Numbered from the stretch's first letter, positions 45,427 to 57,918 are shown. The stretch: DNA of 64,000 nt from Orychophragmus violaceus (GCA_030180135.1 CM058230.1:17919082-17983081); one strand, 5' to 3'. Translations and numbers: made by a program. The notes: generated by a model not told the origin, from the sequence alone.

Positions 45427-48400
45427 CCTTAGGTAGTTGGAATTGTTGTGGTATTGGCAACACCACAACAATTCAATGCATAAGGAAGATTAAGGGGAAG
45501 TACAATCCAGAGATCCTTTTTCTGAGCGATACTAAGAATCAAGATGACATGGTTCTAAAAGAACTTCAATGCCTCAACTATAAAAATGTCAAGCTGGTAT
45601 CCCCCCCCCATTCTCCAGGAGGAGGAGGTCTCGCACTATTATGGTCGAATGATAGTAACCTGGAAATTCTGGAGACCTGCCACCACTTCATAGATACAAA
45701 AGTGAAGTACAGGAACAAAAACATGCATATCACATTCATCTACGGATAACCAAATAAGGATAAGAGGAAAGAGGTTTGGGACAAGATCACTGACCTACAA
45801 AATCAGAGGGACGATCCATGGCTGATTACGAGGATTTCAACGAAATTCTGTGCCAAGAAGAAAAAGTGGGAGGTACTTTACGAGCTGAAGGAACCTTCGC
45901 AAACTTCAAGAATTTCGTAGCAGAAAATGACCTCTTTGACTTAAAACACTCCGGGGATTGCCTGTCTTGGAGAGGGCAAAGAGGCAACCATATCGTTTTT
46001 TGCAGACTTGACAGATCAATGGTCAATGGGGCTTGGAGTGAGATATTCCCATCGAGCAAAACCGAGTACCTAAGACTTGAAGGATCAGACCATCGACCAC
46101 TGATAACACACTGTGCAATGAGGAAAAAGAAGAAAAGCGAATCTTCCGGTATGACAGGAGCCTAAGGAAGAAACCCGAGATCTTCAATCTGATCAAGGAG
46201 GCCTGGAACAATAAGAATAACAAAAATGTGGCTGAGAGAATTGAAAGATGTAAGAAAGCATTGCAAGCTTGGCACAGAAGGAAACACAAGAACAATCAGA
46301 AGCTGATAGAGGAGAGTAAGGAGGAATTAGACAAAGCTATGTCTGAACAAGTCCCAGACGAAAGGAAAATCAAGAGGATAGTGGAAGCTCTGAAAGCTTC
46401 GTATGATGCTGAAGAAGCGTATTGGAAGCAACGGAGCCGTCAGAACTGGCTATTCCTTGGAGACAAGAATTCCAGCTACTTTCATGCGACAACACGGGGA
46501 CGTAGAGCAATCAATCAAATGACAGTTATAGAAGACGAGGCAGGTAATTTGTTTTTCGAAGATGACCACATTAATGCTGTAATCTCGGAGCCCAGTGATG
46601 CTTCTGAGATCGTCCGGAGAGCCTTGAAGAAAAAGGTAACAAAGGCCATGAATCAACAGCTTATAATGATTCCGAATGCTGAAGAGATAAAACAGGCTTG
46701 TTTCGCGATCGATGGGGACAAAGCCCCGGGACCAGACGGATTCACAGCTTGCTTCTTTCAATCTAACTGGAGTACAATGGAGAAAGAGATAGTGGATGAG
46801 ATACAAAAATTCTTCAGATCAGGCCTTCTCCCAACCGGAACAAATAATACTCACATAAGGCTAATACCAAAGATCAAGAATCCACAAAAGGTTAAGGACT
46901 ACCGGCCAATAGCCCTCTGCAATGTTTATTATAAAATCTACTCGAAGATTCTCACACGGCGATTGCAGCCACTGCTCAGTGAGATAATATCAGAGAATCA
47001 AACGGCTTTTGTCCCTGGCCGTGCAATTTCAGACAACGTCTTGGTTACACATGAGATTCTTCACTCCCTGAAAAATTCAAAGACCACGAAGAGATGCTCA
47101 ATGGCAGTCAAAAACCGATATGACAAAAGCATACGACAGGCTGGAGTGGGGCTTTATTAAGACAATTTTGGAGCAGTATGGTTTTGATCCGATATGGATA
47201 CAATGGCTGATGCAGAGTATTACAATAGTTACCTACTCCTTCTTAATCAACGACGAAGTGAGAGGATCAGTTGTCCCTAGTAGAGGCTTGCGACAAGGTG
47301 ACCCACTCTCACCTTTCATCTTCATACTATGCAGTGAGGTGCTATCAGGTCTATGCTCTAAAGCACTTGAGGATCGGAAAATTGAGGGACTCCGGATTTC
47401 AAAACAAGGACCAAGAATTAATCACTTGTTGTTCGCGGACGACACGATGTTCTTCTCTAAGACTGACAAGAGGAGCTGTGAGGCTTTAGCAAAAATCATC
47501 AAGGACTACGAAACAGCATCTGGGCAATTGATCAACAAAGACAAATCAGCGATAACATTCTCGAACTTGACTAGCCAGGAGATAAAAGACAGAGTGAGAA
47601 ACACATTGGGGATCAACAAAGAAGGAGGAGCTGGCAAGTACTTAGGATTACCTGAGCTATTCACCCGAAAGAAGCGCGACCTTTTCAGTTCCTTGGTGGA
47701 CATGATTAAACAGAAAGTTGCGAGCTGGTCGACAAAAAGACTATCGGCGGCTGGGAAGTTAGTGATGTTAAAATCAGTATTGACTGCCATTCCCTCTTAT
47801 TCAATGTATTGCTTCCAACTTCCTCTTAGCCTATGCAAACGAATCCAATCCGCTTTGACGAGGTTCTAGCGGGATTCAAATCCGGAGAAAAAAGGAATGG
47901 CATGGATTGCTTGGAAGACTCATACAAAACCAAAGGAAAGAGGAGGATTGGGGATCCAAGAAATTCAAAGTTTCAACGAAGCACTTCTCTCAAAGAAAAG
48001 CTGGAGGATCTTAAATCACCCAATAATTCTCCTGGCCCGCATGCTCTTGGCAAAGTACTGCAGAAACAAAAACTTTATGGACATAAAACCGCGTACATCC
48101 TCTTCCCATGGCTGGAGAAGCTTTCTCTTGGGACAAGACCTACTGAAAACAGGCCTGGGAAAGGCAATAGGAGATGGGAAGTCAACAAATATATGGAGAG
48201 ATCCGTGGACAGCAAGTATAAAATAGGGTATCACGACTGACTCACCATCCAAAGATAACCAGAATTTGACAGTGGCCGACTTGATACTAGAAGATCAAAT
48301 GGATTGGAATATAGAGAAAATCCAAGAGCTATTCCCAGATTTATGGCAAGACATAATGACACTAACACCAAGCAAAACTGGACAACATGACATCTATATC

Positions 48401-49453
48401 TGGATTCACTCTTTGATGGGCAGTATACGACTAAAACAGGCTATTACGCGACCCTCGATCTTAAAGAAGAAACGAACCAAGCTGATCGCTATGAGGATTT
48501 CAAGTGGAAAAAGAGATCTGGAATATCAAAGCGGCACCAAAAACCAAAAACGCTCATGTGGAGAGCTGCTAGGGAATCTCTACCAGTAGGGGTAAACCTT
48601 ATGCACGGGAAAGTTACAACGAGCTCAGACTGTATTCGATGCGGACTACCAGAAACAGAGACACGCCTGTTTTTCGAATGCATTTTGCGCAGAAGGTTTG
48701 GGAGAAAGCTCCATTCCAACCAGCTTTCCAAACCAACGATGTGGTGAATATCCGAGATGGTTTCACGAAAGGAAGTTGCCTGAAAGAAATCCGACAAGAA
48801 GCAACACCAGAAGCTCCTTTGTTCCCATGGATCGTATCAGCTTTATGGACATCCAGAAATAAGAAGGTTTTCGAGGATAAACAGATATCAGAGGAGGAAA
48901 CTCTGAACTTGGCTAAAGAATGGGGTGAGGCACAAGCAGACACCTCGGATCATGAACGTCGACAGTATAAAGACACAACTAAGCATGGAGACCAAATATC
49001 AATGCACCTGCTAGAACGAGGAGAATCAATATGTTTTACAGACGCAGCTTGGATCGGGCAAGACAAACCAACAGGAATAGGCTGGCATATGGAAGATTTC
49101 ACCGGAAGAACAATCATGGAAGGCTGAAAGAAGATGGCTTTCACAAAATCACCACTAGTGGCTGGGGCAATTGCGATTCGAGAGGCCCTAGCCATAACCA
49201 CAAGGATGCAGCTACAACAAGTTCGAATAGCGTCGAACTCATAAGTCGTTATCTCAGCTCTTAAAAGCGGCAAGTTCCCAAAGGAAGCTCAAATGATCTG
49301 CAAAGATATTCTGACCATGACAAAGGAAATGCAAAAAATCACCTTCTTAGCTATCCCAAGAGATTGTAACATGATAGCTGATTCACTTGCTAAAACAACC
49401 TTAAAGTCTATGACCACATGCTTTACCATTCTCTGTAACCAACTCTCTGGCTG
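45427..49453 (+). pseudogene. LINE ORF2: endonuclease, reverse transcriptase, RNase H
   Basis: Endonuclease blocks: LGSWNCCGIGNTTTIQ, ILFLSDTKN, DFNEIL, SDHRPLITH. A TAA interrupts after FIYG (45747-45749) and there is a frame change near 45820. RT blocks: GDKAPGPDGFTACFFQSNW, IPKIKNPQKVKDYRPIALCN, SENQTAFVPGRAISDNVLV; a frameshift at about 47110 before MTKAYDRLEW; then RGLRQGDPLSPFIFILCSE and the catalytic LLFADDTMFF. A TAG at 47867-47869 precedes WDSNPEKKGMAWIAW (zf-RVT region). The RNase H region has CFTDAAWIGQDKPTGIGW and ends SLAKTTLKS...NQLSG near 49453. RNase H is a plant L1 feature. Confidence 0.87.
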
Positions 49454-49509
49454 ATTGAAATGAATGTTTTTCCACGACAAAAAAAAGAAAGGGAGGGGGG
49501 GGGGGGGTG

Positions 49510-50192
49510 GCCTGTTTTTTTTTAATAGCTAATGTAATTTTATATACATTTTTATTTATGTCCTTTTTGATAATATTTTATGACATTCACTTTCTTAAGA
49601 AAATAATTAGAACTAAAATTCCATGATACAAAAATACAACACAAAATGCAATAATTTTTTTCATTTCTTTACAAGCCATATTTTGCATTATAAAATTTAA
49701 TCAAATATTTTAAATGATTTTTCTTAATAAAAATTAGAAATATCCATTGATTCACAAAAATCATAACTTCTAATATTTTTCTCAACTTGGCCTCCTCTAT
49801 TGTTGCTTTCTTTTTCAACTCCAGTCAGGTTTCAATTACATCCATTTTCATCAAATACAAAATCTCTAATCCATGTAATTTTATCTGATGCAAGATTTTG
49901 ATTTAATTCATCTATTTTATACTTATAATTTAATTGGATTTTTCTGTTTTAGATTTTTTTTGATTTTATGTGTTTTTCTCTTTCTATTATTTTAGTAACA
50001 TGATTATATTATTATAAATTGTTAATTGTGTGCTCAGAAAGCACTACCGTTTTGATATGCAGCTTTAAAAATTTAGTGACCGTTTTAATAAGGTAAGCTC
50101 TCAAATACTCTGTTTGCACATAACGTTTAACTCCTAATGATTTATTTTGTGAATTTGAAAAAGAAAAGTTGTTGAAATTTGACTGAGTTTCA
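49510..50192. other. AT-rich intergenic DNA
   Basis: No gene or element end recognised. Confidence 0.5.
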
Positions 50193-50470
50193 TAAGAACA
50201 CCTCCATTGGGATTTTTAAGGGTTTCTTAGCACTAATACCTAGGTAAATTTAAGAAATCCCACCTCAATAGTTCCTTAGGATTTTTGAGGTTGTTTCTAT
50301 TGGTTGTTTTTTTGTTGAAATTAGATTAGGATTTTTAGAACCTGTTTCTTCACTTTTCACGCCTACGTGGCGTGTTTCTATTGGTTGTTTTTTTGTCATT
50401 TGTAAAAAAAAATTAATAAAAATTTAAATTAAGAATTCCATAGTGGGTAACACCAATGTCAATGCTCTAA
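50193..50470. mobile_element. PIF/Harbinger-type MITE (272 bp)
   Basis: The element proper is 50196-50467, starting GAACACCTCCATTGGGATTT and ending ACACCAATGTCAATGCTC, with TAA on both sides (50193-50195, 50468-50470). It contains a direct repeat of gtttctattggttgtttttttgt-type sequence (50297 and 50378). Confidence 0.75.
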
Positions 50471-51605
50471 TGAAAACATTAATTATGTGGAGTGAATATC
50501 TCTTGAACAGCAATTTAACATTTATATTGATAAATGTACTTGAAGATAAAAAGTTTTCTAGGTTGAGAAATATTAGAGACCTAGTATGAATGATGGTAGA
50601 AATCAAAAAACATTCTTCTCATCTTTTGGCTTATAAATTTTTAAAATTAGCTTTGACATATCGTATCTCTCTACAAATGTTTTTTGTCCTCGTAAGTAAA
50701 AGTTCTCGATCTGCCATTGCGTATAGATGTGTATATGTAAAGAGCATTGACATTAGGTTTGGGACGGATACCAGATCGGATCCTAATAATCTCACATAAA
50801 CCAAGTAAACTAAGTATATAATATATGTTCGTAAAGCCTTTTCGTATGCAGTTCAACAAAAAAAAAAGTCTTTCGTATTTGACCAGAAACCCCTATTGGC
50901 AGACGTAACCATTAAATATTTATATCAGATTCAAAAGGGTCGCAGTGCATGCAGTACGATCTTTCTGCACAGAGATTAACCGAATGCACACGTACTTTTT
51001 GTTATCTTCTCCATTTTTCTTTTTAAATCGGTCAATCACTTTGAAATACATATTTTGTGAAACAGAGGTTATGCAGCTTTATTTGATTATTTATTTGGCA
51101 GAGCCAGCACTTATAATAATTGTAGTCCAATTATTTCTTGCCATTTTAATGTAAAATCATATAATTGTGAACTAAATTATATATATTGTAGTATTTTGAA
51201 AATAAAAATATGGGGAAGCACACTAATATATTTCTTTTTGTTTGTTTGTAACAAAACTTAACAATCCAACTGACAAGAGCCACTATCCAGCCAGCCAGTG
51301 TGGGGACTTCCGGACTTGCTTCTTCTTTTGTTTTGTGCGAATCCATCTTTGTTACTTTGTTAGTAATCTAGTACTGGCGTTACATTTTGTGTTCATTATC
51401 GTGTCAATTTTATATTTTCAAATCATAAGCTTTTCAATGTATATGCATTTCCTAATAATTATATCAAATGTATACATAGTCCTTCTTCATAAGTAAGCGC
51501 GCGTTAATACAACTTGGAGGATAAAATTCTCGCAGGAAAAAAATATCACAAATGTATCGAAACGGATTCTCCTAGAAGCACCGGTATAGTTGTTTGATAG
51601 ACTTG
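50471..51605. other. AT-rich intergenic DNA
   Basis: No supported feature; the ORFs here are short and without motifs. Confidence 0.5.
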
Positions 51606-53391
51606 TAGCTGTCTGTACTCTCCAAGTGAATTCCACCATTCTTTAAGCGCGCCCGATAATTTTGCCGCAAATTGTTGTATGACAAAAGGTAATGGCGAGG
51701 TCATGGCTTCCGAAGTCATCCATGCATGAAATTCATCAAGACGATCCTTCCATTTTTCAAAAGGAATATCGTCGAAGGTGAACGTCATAACTTTTGACGA
51801 AAACTGTTTGGACGGTATCTCCTGATTCCTGGGGGGGGGGGCATATCTCATCTCTTCGTCGCTTGAGATAACTTCGTCAATATCAGGTTCCCGTTTTGGA
51901 GATGATCCGCTTCCGATAGCGAATTGTTTTGGCAGAGACTCATCGTCAGAACTGAACTCGTAGTCACTTGTGCTCGAGTCAGAATAATGATTGATCATTG
52001 TGATTGACTGAGAAGGCTTGGTTTGAGTGTCTAGCGTCTTTTGTGTTGACTCAGCAGAGGTTTTGCCAAGAGCATCTAGTAGAGAGGACATTGAAAATTC
52101 GATCATGGCAATATCCTTTCCTTTTAGCTTATCTTTGTCAACTGATTCATGGCTAGATGACGAAGTGATAGTTGGTTTCTTAGGTGGGTTAGCCTGAAAA
52201 TCAGATTCTTTCTGTCTCCTTGATTTTTGTCGCTCTGTCTTCGGCTTGAAAATGCTAGGCATAGGTGTTGCATACCTAGATGTGAAGGCTTCATCTGAAC
52301 ATAGGAACCCATATGTAGTGGGTTTTGGCCTTCTTTCTTGGTACTCCGAGAGGAATCCTGGAGAGTAGGATCCTTGATACATAGGTGTACTAAGTGGCAT
52401 GTTTCCCAGAGGTGTAGAGTATGCTTCAGCAGACCTTTGACTTTGGATCATACTTTCTAGGCATCGTTGAAGATCTTTGAGCTGGGTCTTGAGATTTGTC
52501 ATTTCAGCTTCTTTACTTCGAAAATGCGATGTATTAGCCATCATATGCTGTGCCATAGCCATCATCTCTTGGTGGAGATTATTGAGTCTTTCATGGATTT
52601 CTGTAATCGAGTTTTGAAGGCTGTTTAACCTTTTATTGTAGCCATCATCAAGCTGGCCAACTCGATGATTGATAGTTGTTAACAGCTGGTTTTGAGCGAG
52701 TGCATTCTCTGTCTGCCAATTGAGAACCTTTTCCGCTTGGCTGAGTTGATCTGGCCAGAGGGATGGACGGCTCTCGTGACAATTTTCGGACTATGAGCGA
52801 TATTATTTCTGGTGAAATCTTCGGGTGGAGGAAATTCTTCTGTTTGCATCATCAAGATTCGTTGAGTAGGTTCTTCCCTTTTCTCCGAATATTGGACAAT
52901 GAAATCGTATCTTCCGTTCCCTTCTCCTAGGGGGCCGACAGTAGTATCGCCTTCGAGATACCTCTTGTACAGAGGGTCTTTCTTCTTTCTTCGTCTTTGC
53001 TTAATATCTTCATCTGATTCATAAATATCTTCAATACAACCAGAACAAGAGCATACATCAAAGTATTGATGTCCATTTTCGTCTTTGAAAGGATAGACGA
53101 CTGCTCCATCTTGACCAAATGAAATTGGTTGAAGAGCTTGTTCCTTGTAAGAATCTTGTAGGTCTTGTTCGTTGAATTGTATAGCAAACTGAGTGAATAG
53201 TTGCTTTCTGAACGACGACGTTCTTGGTTTCTCGAATTTGATTTCGGTTGTTTCATCATCTCGGGAAAGAAAGCTGACTTCTGATGTTTGAACAGGCGTT
53301 TGAGCTGCTTGATGTAATTTCTCATAGCTCGTGACCCATGATTCTGGTAGTCGCCGTAATAGTTCTTCTTTAGAGATCTGGCGAGGAATCT
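51546..53391 (-). pseudogene. Coat-protein-region fragment of a caulimovirid-like polyprotein (arm 1)
   Basis: The minus strand carries the region after the movement protein: RRLPESWVTSYEKLHQAAQ, a long coiled-coil segment (RLNNLHQEMMAMAQHMMA), a Ser/Asp/Glu-rich stretch and FDDIPFEKWKDRLDEF...LKEWWNSLGEYRQLQ, a capsid-like helical block. A one-base deletion near 52756 breaks the frame. The 339-residue frame 52565-51546 runs out into unrelated DNA. It has neither the movement domain nor reverse transcriptase. An overlapping frame (53460-52927) is a shadow. Confidence 0.7.
51606..53391 (-). repeat. Inverted-repeat arm 1 of the pararetrovirus-like sequence (1,786 bp)
   Basis: This is the reverse complement of 54562-56344. 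The 3-bp length difference is fully explained by an 11-base versus 7-base G/C run and one single-base deletion near 52756. Encoded residues differ at only about ten places where I compared them, so identity is near 99 percent. Confidence 0.93.
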
Positions 53392-54561
53392 ATGTTTCTC
53401 TAAACGCTTAAGTTTTCCAGACTTCCTAACATCTTCATAAGCTCTGGTTCTTTCTTTCATTCATAAGTCGCGATTCTGTTCTTTTTCTTTAGTCAAGGAT
53501 TCCGATCTATCAACACGACGGTCAATACAACATCCGTGGGGTAATAGAGGTTGTTCCTAATAGTGGGTTGAGCCATAGGCCGGAGGTGCCGCTAATTGCT
53601 CCCCTTTACTTGGAACATGTTTAACCCTCGTTTGTTAATACGATTTAGTCAATACGTGCGATCGGGATGTTTGATCTTTAGAATGGTATCAGAGCCAAAG
53701 GCTTATGTTATGAATAAATGAATCTTTGTTTATGACTGATTGTTTTGAATGTTCTGGAGAACAAATTCAAAATCATGTCAAACCCTCCAAAGCCTTTCTC
53801 TTTTCAGCCTTCAACAATCGATTCTACTTTCGCAATTTCCACTTTAACAAAAAATAGATCCCGTTCATCCTCTTCATCTTCAAACATAAATTCTCTTTAT
53901 GAAATTGAGTATGTTCCAGGAGATCAATTACCTGAAACTACTCTACCTCTCGTTAATCCATACGAATACTTCGCAAAAAAACCCAGCGCTTTCTCGGTTA
54001 AAGGTGTTCGAGAACTCATCAGACCATCTGCAAACAAAAGGGTTATGGAGTATGTCCAGTCTAGCAAATTCTCCTCTTGCCAAATCCCAGCAACGGAAGA
54101 AGAGCAGTTCATATCGCTCACTATTCCGGAGAATTTACCAAAATTATGGATGCAGCACGGGTACACTCACCTCCACTTCGGTGTCGTACGAATTGGTCTA
54201 ACCCTACACGCTCGAAAGGGACTACCAGTCGTTGCACGCATAGCTTTGGTCGACTCAAGACTAAAATCATACCAGCAAGCTTGCATCGGAACAGTCCAGA
54301 CGACATTAAACGCAGGAACAGTATTCATAACACTGTTTCTAAACTTTAATGTTTCTTTGCAAGATCCAAATTTGCTGAAGACGCTTAAAGTCCAACTACA
54401 ACTAATTGGAGCGCCTATGCAAGAGAAAAGTGTCGTAGCAACGCTACACCACCAAATCGTCTACCGAATCCAAGATCATGCTCTTGATCTAGCTCTTCCT
54501 TCATCTGATGAAGCGCTATATCTCGAAGTAACGTCGGCTTCTCAAAGCCCTAACGCTGTTC
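53392..54561. other. Spacer between the inverted arms (1,170 bp)
   Basis: It holds about 290 bp of unidentified DNA, the primer-binding site and the movement-protein part of the plus copy. In a transcript it would form the loop of a long hairpin. Confidence 0.75.
53684..53697 (+). promoter_or_regulatory. tRNA-iMet primer-binding site
   Basis: TGGTATCAGAGCCA, used by caulimovirids and by copia elements to prime reverse transcription. It lies 78 bp before the movement-protein ATG. Confidence 0.85.
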
Positions 54562-56419
54562 AGATTCCTCGCCAGATCTCTAAAGAAGAACTATTACGGC
54601 GACTACCAGAATCATGGGTCACGAGCTATGAGAAATTACATCAAGCAGCTCAAACGCCTGTTCAAACATCAGAAGTCAGCTTTCTTTCCCGAGATGACGG
54701 AACAACCGAAATCAAATTCGAGAAACCAAGAACGTCGTCGTTCAGAAAGCAACTATTCACTCAGTTTGCTATACAATTCAACGAACAAGACCTCCAAGAT
54801 TCTTACAAGGAACAAGCTCTTCAACCAATTTCATTTGGTCAAGATGGAGCAGTCGTCTATCCTTTCAAAGACGAAAATGGACATCAATACTTTGATGTAT
54901 GCTCTTGTTCTGCTTGTATTGAAGATATTTATGAATCAGATGAAGATATTAAGCAAAGACGAAGAAAGAAGAAAGACCCTCTGTACAAGAGGTATCTCGA
55001 AGGCGATACTACTGTCGGCCCCCTAGGAGAAGGGAACGGAAGATACGATTTCATTGTCCAATATTCGGAGAAAAGGGAAGAACCTACTCAACGAATCTTG
55101 ATGATGCAAACAGAAGAATTTCCTCCACCCGAAGATTTCACCAGAAACAATATCGCTCATAGTCCGAAAATTGTCACGAGAGCCGTCCATCCCTCTGGAC
55201 CAGATCAACTCAGCCAAGCGGAAAAGGTTCTCAATTGGCAGACAGAGAATGCACTCGCTCAAAACCAGCTGTTAACAACTATCAATCATCGAGTAGGCCA
55301 GCTTGCTGATGGCTACAATAAAAGGTTAAACAGCCTTCAAAACTCGATTACAGAAATCCATGAAAGACTCAATAATCTCCACCAAGAGATGATGACTATG
55401 GCACAACATATGATGGCTAATACATCGCATTTTCGAAGTAAAGAAGCTGAAATGACAAATCTCAAGACCCAGCTCAAAGATCTTCAACGATGCCTAGAAA
55501 GTATGATCCAAAGTCAAAGGTCTGCTGAAGCATACTCTACACCTCTGGGAAACATGCCACTTAGTACACCTATGTATCAAGGATCCTACTCCCCAGGATT
55601 CCTCTCGGAGTACCAAGAAAGAAGGCCAAAACCCACTACATCTGGGTTCCTATGTTCAGATGAAGCCTTCACATCTAGGTATGCAACACCTATGCCTAGC
55701 ATTTTCAAGCCGAAGACAGAGCGACAAAAATCCAGGAGGCAGAAAGAATCTGAGTTTCAGGCTAACCCACCTAAGAAACAAACTATCACTTCGTCATCTA
55801 GCCATGAATCAGTTGACAAAGATAAGCTAAAAGGAAAGGATATTGCCATGATCGAATTTTCAATGTCCTCTCTACTAGATGCTCTTGGCAAAACCTCTGC
55901 TGAGTCAACACAAAAGACGCTAGACACTCAAACCAAGCCTTCTCAGTCAATCACAATGATCAATCATTATTCTGACTCGAGCACAAGTGACTACGAGTTC
56001 AGTTCTGACTATGAGTCTCTGCCAAAACAATTCGCTATCGGAAGCGGATCATCTCCAAAACGGGAACCTGATATTGACGAAGTTATCTCAAGCGACGAAG
56101 AGATGAGATATGCCCCCCCAGGAATCAGGAGATACCGTCCGAACAATTTTCGTCAAAAGTTATGACGTTCACCTTCGACGATATTCCTTTTGAAAAATGG
56201 AAGGATCGTCTTGATGAATTTCATGCATGGATGACTTCGGAAGCCATGACCTCGCCATTACCTTTTGTCATACAACAATTTGCGGCAAAATTATCGGGCG
56301 CGCTTAAAGAATGGTGGAATTCACTTGGAGAGTACAGACAGCTAAAAACAAAAAAAGTGAGGAAGCAATTTTTTTTAAATTATAATATATTAATATTTAA
56401 AACCAAACCGATGAAATAA
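53775..56419 (+). pseudogene. Endogenous pararetrovirus-like movement/coat polyprotein fragment
   Basis: The first ATG is at 53775 (MSNPPKPFSF); the frame runs to 56165. Residues about 90-260 fit a 30K-type viral movement domain (HFGVVRIGLTLHARKG, VARIALVDSRLKSYQQACIG, LFLNFNVSLQDPNLL), followed by RRLPESWVTSYEKLHQ. A coiled coil and an acidic region precede the capsid-like block, which is shifted to another frame by the length of a C-run near 56113 and continues to 56419. Homology ends at 56344, before zinc finger, protease or RT, so this is a truncated, non-functional copy. Caulimoviridae-like origin (florendovirus or petuvirus type) is favoured by the movement domain plus iMet PBS. A retrotransposon that acquired these domains is the alternative. 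Confidence 0.7.
54562..56344 (+). repeat. Inverted-repeat arm 2 (1,783 bp)
   Basis: Partner of 51606-53391. The inner boundary is at agattcctcgcc (54562) and the outer boundary at gacagcta (56344), after which the two copies have unrelated sequence. Confidence 0.93.
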
Positions 56420-57327
56420 TCGGGTACATCAATGTCAACCCAAAGTAAAAGAAGTAACCTAAATAACCGGGGAAATTCTCTAAATCGGATCCAGAAAAAG
56501 CAGAAGCTCTCCGCCGCAACACTTAAAGGATAGACCGGAGATTAATCCGCCGCCGGCAGATGCGAGATCGTGAAGAAACACGGCACTAGACGACGCCCTT
56601 CTCAATGGCACGGTGATCCAACTCTCGCCACCTTTTCAAACACGCTAGCCCAAACCACCTCCTCTCGACTCCCAACAAACAAATCTCTCGTCGGAATCCT
56701 CCAGAATCACCCGGTAGAGCTGCTCCAGACAAAGCTCCGATGGCACCATCGCTTCCGCCTCCTTACCCTATTCGATGAATCTATCCACACCAGTCGGAAC
56801 AAGAACTCCCCTCTTCCGGCTAAGAAACCTTCTCTGGTGGACCCGACATGCAACGAGGCACAAATCAGCCAAGCATCACCGCAATTGCCTTGATGTGCCC
56901 ACCATCTCATCGACGGCTTCTCAGCTAACAACGCTACCCTCCGATCTTCTCGCCGACATAACCACCACCAGATCTGACTGCTCCGCCTCACATGTCCTCA
57001 AGCAGCTCGGAGGTTTACGACTCACACAGATCTGACAAAAGCAAGAAGCCTCGGCGACCCTCTGCCGCTCTGAGAAGATTCCTCTCTACGCGCTGCCGAA
57101 AAAGAGGATGAAGATCCATTTTTAGCTTGGATTAAGTACCTGATTATACGATGCTAGCACTGTGGATGATGGGAGGCCTCTCCTGACGTCGATGGACGTC
57201 TCCGAGCATCGACGGATGTCACCGGAGAAACCTCTAGAAGTTCGCTCGAAAAATTGTCTCGAGAGAAAGAAAAAAAAGATAGAAAGGGTAGTTTAAAGGT
57301 TTTTTTAAACAGAGGAAGCAATTTTTT
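56359..57327 (-). mobile_element. Short LINE-like insertion with 16-bp target duplication
   Basis: GAGGAAGCAATTTTTT occurs at 56359-56374 and 57312-57327. The 937 bp between are GC-rich at the right (5' on minus: TTTCTCTCGAGACAATTTTT) and end on the left in an A-rich tail (ATAATTTAAAAAAAATTGC). It has no RT. It resembles the insertion at 6.8 kb in design but not in sequence. ORFs inside (for example 56570-56893 +, 56991-56707 -) show no known domain. Confidence 0.75.
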
Positions 57328-57416
57328 AAAGATATATTAAAAAAAAAAACTCAAGAAGCATGCGGTGAACCAAATAGTTTCCAATGTATTTCTCTATATG
57401 TATTTAATGTATAATC

Positions 57417-57918
57417 TAAGACCATCTCCAATGTATTTCTTTATATTTGTCTCTATTATAGAGGAACTTTATAATAGATATGAGTTTTGCTCCAATGTAT
57501 TTCTCTATGTTTTCTGCTAAAAATGATTATTCTCTCTAATATTTTTTTTTATTTTACTAATAATACATTTTATTTTTAAAAGTTACAATTTAAACCATTT
57601 TTACTATTTTTTATTTTACAAAACTTTTATAAAATATAAAATGTTTTAAAAACAACAAAGAAATTACATATATGTATAAAAACAGCAATGAAATAATTTT
57701 TTATATTCATTTCGGTTATAATTATAAAATATAAAAGTTATATGACAACTTTGCAAATAAAAAGTTTGACTCTATTATAGAGGAATGCTATTTCTTTCTT
57801 TATATAGAAAAAAATAGCAATCTCTATTTTAGAATAAAATATATAGATGGGTTATTGATGATTTTCCTCTCTCATAACATTTAGAGAGAAAAATAGCAAT
57901 GGGTTGGAGATGTCATAA
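57417..57918. mobile_element. PIF-type MITE, ~495 bp
   Basis: Starts GACCATCTCCAATGTATTTC after TAA (57417-57419) and ends GGGTTGGAGATGTC near 57914, followed by ATAA. The internal sequence is AT-rich, with a repeated tctattatagaggaa and ccaatgtatttctctat. The right boundary is uncertain by one base. Confidence 0.65.

Larger units (their letters stand above)
43556..49482 (+). mobile_element. L1-type LINE, 5'-truncated and decayed
   Basis: The order is ORF1 (DUF4283, CCHC), then endonuclease, reverse transcriptase, zinc-binding zf-RVT region and RNase H, then AAAAAAAA at about 49473, all on +. Multiple stops and frameshifts are present. G-runs lie next to both ends (43573-43579 and 49495-49507), but a convincing target duplication could not be defined. 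Confidence 0.87.

Noticed and set aside
52927..53460. 177-codon minus ORF beginning MKERTRAYEDV
   Set aside because: Most of it is the alternative frame of the coat-protein region in arm 1; the same shadow exists in arm 2.
56570..57035. Possible host exons in a GC-rich stretch
   Set aside because: Bounded by a 16-bp target duplication with an A-rich end, so it is better explained as a LINE-like insertion; neither strand shows a known domain.
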